In this document: positions 60,237 to 64,000 of the stretch, in pieces
Layout of the letters: each line of letters starts with the position of its first letter
Numbering within the stretch: the first letter of the stretch is position 1
The notes under the pieces: model-generated
Told to the model about the DNA's origin: nothing
The model's input: the letters and a program-made list of their open reading frames with translations, nothing else
Databases searched by the model: none
NCBI GenBank assembly: GCA_934373635.1
Contig: CAKROZ010000009.1
Location: forward strand, 8,368 to 72,367
DNA: 64,000 nucleotides
DNA from: an uncultured Eubacteriales bacterium
GTDB lineage: Bacteria; Bacillota; Clostridia; Oscillospirales; CAG-272
Direction of reading: 5' to 3'
Position numbers and translations under genes: made by a program

Positions 60237-61801
60237 ACCGTACAAAAGAAAAACGGAGCCGCCGCACGCGCGGGCTGTGTCTTGCCCTGCTCGTCGCTCT
60301 GCTGCTTTGCCTGCTCACCTCTTGCGGGAACTTTTCGTACACCGAGTCGGAGCTTTCGGATTATGTGAAGATCGAGCCGGAGGACTATCTTGGTCTGACG
60401 GTGACGGTCGCCATCGACCCCGTGAGCGATATGAAGGTAGAGGAGCGCATCCTACAACTCCGCTATCGGCATCGGAACAAAACACCCGAGAACGACGGCG
60501 CGAGCTATCGCGGCAAGACGGTGACGGCGGGCGACGTGCTTTCCATTTATTATCAGGGGTATTCCGTCGGCGAGGACGGGAAGAAGACCTACCTCGACAA
60601 TACCTGCAATTTTTCGAGCGGACTTGCCGAGCTCGGCATCGGCTCGGGGAGCTTCATCTCGGGCTTTGAGTACGGACTGCTCGGAAAGAACCCGTCGGAC
60701 TATTCCGCATTGGAGATCACCAAAAACGGCAACATCGGCGAGTCGGACATCATCTACGCCGATTTCGTCGCCTATTATCCCGACGGCAGTGTCAAGACCT
60801 TCACCGACGCGCGCCTCGACTTCTCCTCCGACCTCGATGCCGAGTACGGCGCGGGCTTCCGTGAGGCATTGCTCGACAAGCCCCTCGGCAAGGCGGTCAA
60901 GGCCTTCAACGCCACGCTCGACACGGAGAAGCTCTCGACCACGATCGCGTACAGCGATTTCACGCCGAATTTCCGCACGACGGGAGAAGAGAATCCCATC
61001 GTCGTCAAGACCCGCTTTCCTTATAATTATCAAACCGAGTCCTTCCGTCTGAAAACGGTGTATTTCAACGTATGGATTAACCGCGCGGTGCTTTATACCG
61101 CCCCCGACTTCGACGACGCGTTCGTCACCGAGACGCTGAAAATGACCGAGGAGGAGCTTTCCGCCTTCGAAGGTGAGACGATCACCGACCGCGCGCGGGC
61201 GTGCATCCGCAAGACGCTCGAGGAAGAATACGAGGAAGGCAAGCGCACGCTCGCCGAGGAGGAGCTCTGGAAGATCCTCAAGGAGAAGGCGACCTTCCGC
61301 GAGCTCCCGAAGAGCGCGGTCTCGGCGGTCGAGCAGGAATATCTCGATGACCTCAAGCAGAAGTATGCGACCTATACCGCAAGCTACGGCAGCAGCATCG
61401 GCGGCATCGAGGCGTTCGCCGCCGAGTATTATGGCTTGGACGGCACGACGCCCTATAAGGATTATATCCACTCGCAGGCGGAAGACGTCGTGAAGGAAAA
61501 GCTCATCTTCTATAACATTCTCCGCAAAGAAGAAAAACTTCCCACAGGCGAAGAATACGAGACGCTGTATAACAAGGCGGTCGATGACGCCCTCTCCTAC
61601 TATCTCTCCCAATCCTCCTACGATAAGAGCACCTTTGAGACCGAGGAGAAGTACAACGAGGCGGTCGCAAAGCTGAAGAGTGACCTGCTTTCCTACTACG
61701 GAGAGGAATACTTCAGAGAGCAGGCGTACTACGAAGCTCTGATGGAATACCTGATCGACAGCATGACGATCAATGTAACGTATCCCGAGGGCGCGCTTTG
61801 A
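60233..61801 (+). CDS. trigger-factor-like lipoprotein with FKBP-type core
   Basis: 522 aa from the ATG at 60233 after AAGGAGGAAAACGA. Signal peptide with lipobox LLTSC (Cys31). Residues 95-200 look like an FKBP-type peptidyl-prolyl isomerase domain (VTAGDVLSIYYQGYSVGEDG, FISGFEYGLLG), followed by trigger-factor-type helical arms (YEEGKRTLAEEELWKILKEK, DALSYYLSQSSYDKSTF). A surface-anchored folding factor is the natural reading. Translationally coupled to rnhA. Confidence 0.82.
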   Translation: MNRTKEKRSRRTRGLCLALLVALLLCLLTSCGNFSYTESELSDYVKIEPEDYLGLTVTVAIDPVSDMKVEERILQLRYRHRNKTPENDGASYRGKTVTAGDVLSIYYQGYSVGEDGKKTYLDNTCNFSSGLAELGIGSGSFISGFEYGLLGKNPSDYSALEITKNGNIGESDIIYADFVAYYPDGSVKTFTDARLDFSSDLDAEYGAGFREALLDKPLGKAVKAFNATLDTEKLSTTIAYSDFTPNFRTTGEENPIVVKTRFPYNYQTESFRLKTVYFNVWINRAVLYTAPDFDDAFVTETLKMTEEELSAFEGETITDRARACIRKTLEEEYEEGKRTLAEEELWKILKEKATFRELPKSAVSAVEQEYLDDLKQKYATYTASYGSSIGGIEAFAAEYYGLDGTTPYKDYIHSQAEDVVKEKLIFYNILRKEEKLPTGEEYETLYNKAVDDALSYYLSQSSYDKSTFETEEKYNEAVAKLKSDLLSYYGEEYFREQAYYEALMEYLIDSMTINVTYPEGAL

Positions 61802-61823
61802 TCTGCCGGCACTCTCGCTAAAA

Positions 61824-61868
61824 ACCGCCCATATGCAAACGTTCGTTTGCATATAGGCGGTTTTTATG
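61824..61868. terminator. intrinsic terminator after the second lipoprotein
   Basis: AAAACCGCCCATATGCAAAC pairs with GTTTGCATATAGGCGGTTTT and is followed by T. Between it and 62016 no gene is seen. Confidence 0.85.
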
Positions 61869-62016
61869 CTTAAAATAGGAAAAGCGAAAGCACTTTGCAA
61901 GGGAAGAGAAGCGCCGGATGCGCGATCTTTCGGACAGAGACTCCCCTTCGACGAAGCGCCGCCCCTCGCGCGTGCACGCGAAAATAAGTAAAATCTTGCA
62001 CGCGCAAAAATTTTAC

Positions 62017-62045
62017 TTGACTTTACGCGCGTTTTATTATATAAT
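62017..62045 (+). promoter_or_regulatory. promoter of rny
   Basis: TTGACT (62017-62022), 17-bp spacer, TATAAT (62040-62045); leader of about 125 nt. Confidence 0.82.
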
Positions 62046-62176
62046 AGATATGTATGAAATGAAGCCGGCTCTTTTTACCTCCGTTTCGGGTTGACGAAGG
62101 AGAAGAAAAAGCGCGTTTTATATGATATTATCTTAATTTTGAAATCGGTTACTTTGTAATCGAAAGGAGGTGTCTT

Positions 62177-63715
62177 ATGGATATTGTTGCCATTCTTTGC
62201 ATCGTCGGCGCTCTCGTCTTCGGTGTGGCTGCCGGCGTCTTCGGACGCAAGGGCATTGTGGAAAAGAGACGCGGCAACGCGGAAGCGCAGGCAAAAGAAA
62301 TTTTGCAGAACGCGATCCGTGACGCGGAAAGCGTCAAAAAGGAATCGATCCTCTCCGCTAAGGAAGAGATCATTCAGATGAAAAAGGAAGCGGACTTCGA
62401 TGTCAAGGAGCGTCGGAAAGAAGTCTCCCGTCTCGAGCGCCGTGTGACGCAGAAGGAGGAGACTCTGGATGCGAAGCTCGACGGCATCGAGAAGAAGGAA
62501 GCCGCCCTCCAGGAAAAGCATCGTGAGGTGGACGAGCTGAAGGCGAAGGCGAGCGACATGCTGAATCAGCAGATCTCGGCACTCGAGCGCGTCGCGGGAC
62601 TGACCGCCGAGGAGGCGAAGGCAGAGCTCGTTGCAAAGCTCGACAGTGAGATGCGCCATGTCACCGCGATGAAGCTCGCGGAATACGAGGAGCAGTTCAA
62701 AGAGGATGCCGACGCGAAGGCGAAGGACATTCTTTCCCTTGCCATTCAGAGATGCGCCGCCGACCATGTGAGCGAGGTCGCCATCTCCTCCGTTCAGCTT
62801 CCGAGCGACGACATGAAGGGTCGTATCATCGGACGCGAGGGACGGAACATCCGCGCCATCGAGAATCTGACGGGCGTCGAGCTGATCATCGACGACACGC
62901 CCGACATCATCACGGTCTCGGGTTTTGACCCCGTGCGCCGCGAGATCGCACGCATTGCCCTCGAGAAGCTGATCGCGGACGGCAGAATTCATCCCGCCCG
63001 CATCGAAGAAATGATCGAGAAGGCGAAGCGCGAGGTAGAATCCTCGATGAAGCAGGCGGGCGAAAAGGCAGTCTTCGAGACGGGCGTGCACGGACTGCAC
63101 CCCGAGCTCATTCGTCTGCTCGGTAAGATGAAATACCGTACCTCGTACGGTCAGAACGCTCTGCGCCATTCGATCGAGGTATCGATGCTCGCGGGCGTGA
63201 TCGCCGACGAGATGGGCGCCGACGTGACGATGGCACGCCGCGCGGGACTTCTTCACGACATCGGTAAGTCGGTGACTGCCGAGGTCGAGGGCTCGCACGT
63301 GCAGCTCGGCGTCGAGATTGCCACCAAGTACCACGAGAACAAGGAGATCATTCACGCGATCGAGGCGCACCACAACGATGTGGAGCCGACCTCGGTGCTT
63401 GACTTCATCATTCAGGCGGCGGATGCCATCAGCGCGGCAAGACCCGGCGCGCGCAGAGAAGACGTCGAAAATTACATTAAGAGACTTCAGAAGCTCGAGG
63501 AGGTCGCAGGCGACTTCAAGGGCGTGGAGAAGACCTTCGCCATTCAAGCGGGCCGTGAAGTCCGCATTATGGTCAAGCCCGACGTGATCGACGACGACAG
63601 CATGAAGATCCTCGCGCACGACATCGCGAAGAAAATCGAGGCGGAACTCAACTACCCGGGCCAGATCAAAGTGAGCGTAATTAGAGAGGCGCGCTGCGTC
63701 GACTACGCCAAATAG
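62177..63715 (+). CDS. rny: ribonuclease Y
   Basis: 512 aa, standard length. N-terminal helix (VAILCIVGALVFGVAAGVFG) anchors it to the membrane; residues 35-190 are coiled coil (AEAQAKEILQNAIRDAESVK). KH domain GRIIGREGRNIRAIENLTGV, HD domain with RHSIEVSMLAG and AGLLHDIGK. It starts mRNA decay by endonucleolytic cuts. ATG follows AAAGGAGGTGTCTT. Confidence 0.97.
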   Translation: MDIVAILCIVGALVFGVAAGVFGRKGIVEKRRGNAEAQAKEILQNAIRDAESVKKESILSAKEEIIQMKKEADFDVKERRKEVSRLERRVTQKEETLDAKLDGIEKKEAALQEKHREVDELKAKASDMLNQQISALERVAGLTAEEAKAELVAKLDSEMRHVTAMKLAEYEEQFKEDADAKAKDILSLAIQRCAADHVSEVAISSVQLPSDDMKGRIIGREGRNIRAIENLTGVELIIDDTPDIITVSGFDPVRREIARIALEKLIADGRIHPARIEEMIEKAKREVESSMKQAGEKAVFETGVHGLHPELIRLLGKMKYRTSYGQNALRHSIEVSMLAGVIADEMGADVTMARRAGLLHDIGKSVTAEVEGSHVQLGVEIATKYHENKEIIHAIEAHHNDVEPTSVLDFIIQAADAISAARPGARREDVENYIKRLQKLEEVAGDFKGVEKTFAIQAGREVRIMVKPDVIDDDSMKILAHDIAKKIEAELNYPGQIKVSVIREARCVDYAK

Positions 63716-63732
63716 TTTTTGACGGCGTCTGC

Positions 63733-64000
63733 CGCGCATCTTCGCCGAAATCTGCCCTTGCCGTACACCTGTACGGCCGGCGGGCAGATGTTCGACGAAC
63801 CTGCATCGGCATCCGTCCGCCAAAAAAGTAAGGCATCTGCGCACACCTTTGAAGGTAGGGATTAGTACCTAAAACCCTGCTGTTACAAAAAACAGTAGAG
63901 ACATTTGCGCGCATCTTCGCCGAAATCTGCCCTTGCCGTACACCTGTACGGCCGGCGGGCAGATGTTCGACGAACCTGCATCGGCATCCGTCCGCCAAAA
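63733..64000. repeat. direct repeat of at least 92 bp, two copies 175 bp apart
   Basis: The block starting CGCGCATCTTCGCCGAAATC and ending CATCGGCATCCGTCCGCCAA occurs at 63733-63825 and 63908-64000, with a different 82-bp spacer. No gene is convincing here, although both strands are open. The second copy reaches the right edge, so the repeat may be part of a longer array or mobile element. Confidence 0.75.

Overview
The window looks like a chromosome segment of an anaerobic, high-GC member of the Clostridia (Bacillota), probably an uncultured gut lineage. This rests on the gene content: a six-gene Rnf complex in clostridial order, a tryptophan T-box, RNase Y, a heterodimeric ABC exporter, AGGAGG-type ribosome binding sites and TTGACA/TATAAT promoters. 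Genus-level placement cannot be made from the sequence alone.

Layout. 1-444: 5' part of a sugar O-acetyltransferase. 474-5942: an accessory island with few recognisable families. It holds a divergent zinc-ribbon protein, then a five-gene plus-strand operon with a soluble FtsH-like AAA+/M41 protease and a PP2A-like phosphatase, then a convergent 429-aa unknown. 5963-12432: XRE regulators, TrkA/TrkH potassium uptake, an AraC regulator and a flavin reductase with a low-complexity tail. 12761-19944 (minus): rnfCDGEAB followed by a NusG-II protein, a Gx transporter and an SDR, driven by a perfect promoter and a long GC-rich leader. 20711-28119 (minus): an unusual fatty-acid/polyketide-like operon made of ACP, a fused ketosynthase/chain-length-factor-like protein, FabG, FabZ, FabD, AccD, AccA and a flavodoxin-fold reductase. 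28451-32656: an HtrA-like lipoprotein protease, T-box-controlled trpB, a SLOG protein and an XRE regulator. 33207-36864: heterodimeric ABC exporter. 36874-38029: a frameshifted phosphoesterase whose 3' end runs into an IS30-type transposase remnant. 38203-44109: a PanE-like reductase, a decayed solute ABC transporter, an HTH-LicC-like nucleotidyltransferase and a MATE exporter. 44543-45473: tandem 236-bp repeats anchored on the 3' end of tRNA-fMet, tRNA-Leu, and fragments of a tRNA and an EAL gene. 46096-48592: TetR regulator and oleate hydratase. 49658-61801: a Gld-like ABC transporter with two GldG-like proteins, a DUF4340-type protein, two trigger-factor-like lipoproteins and RNase HI. 62177-63715: RNase Y.

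Most notable: (1) the KS-CLF-like fusion, in which the second ketosynthase domain carries Gln in place of the active-site Cys, inside an operon with no enoyl reductase, FabH, AccB or AccC; (2) the protease/phosphatase island; (3) the Gld-like export locus; (4) a family of about 200-bp MITE-like elements bounded by GAATTAT/GAATTAA heptamers, with two diverged copies in opposite orientation inside the rnf operon; (5) tandem repeats seeded from a tRNA 3' end; (6) several decayed loci (transporter operon, IS30 fragment, phosphoesterase, EAL and tRNA fragments).
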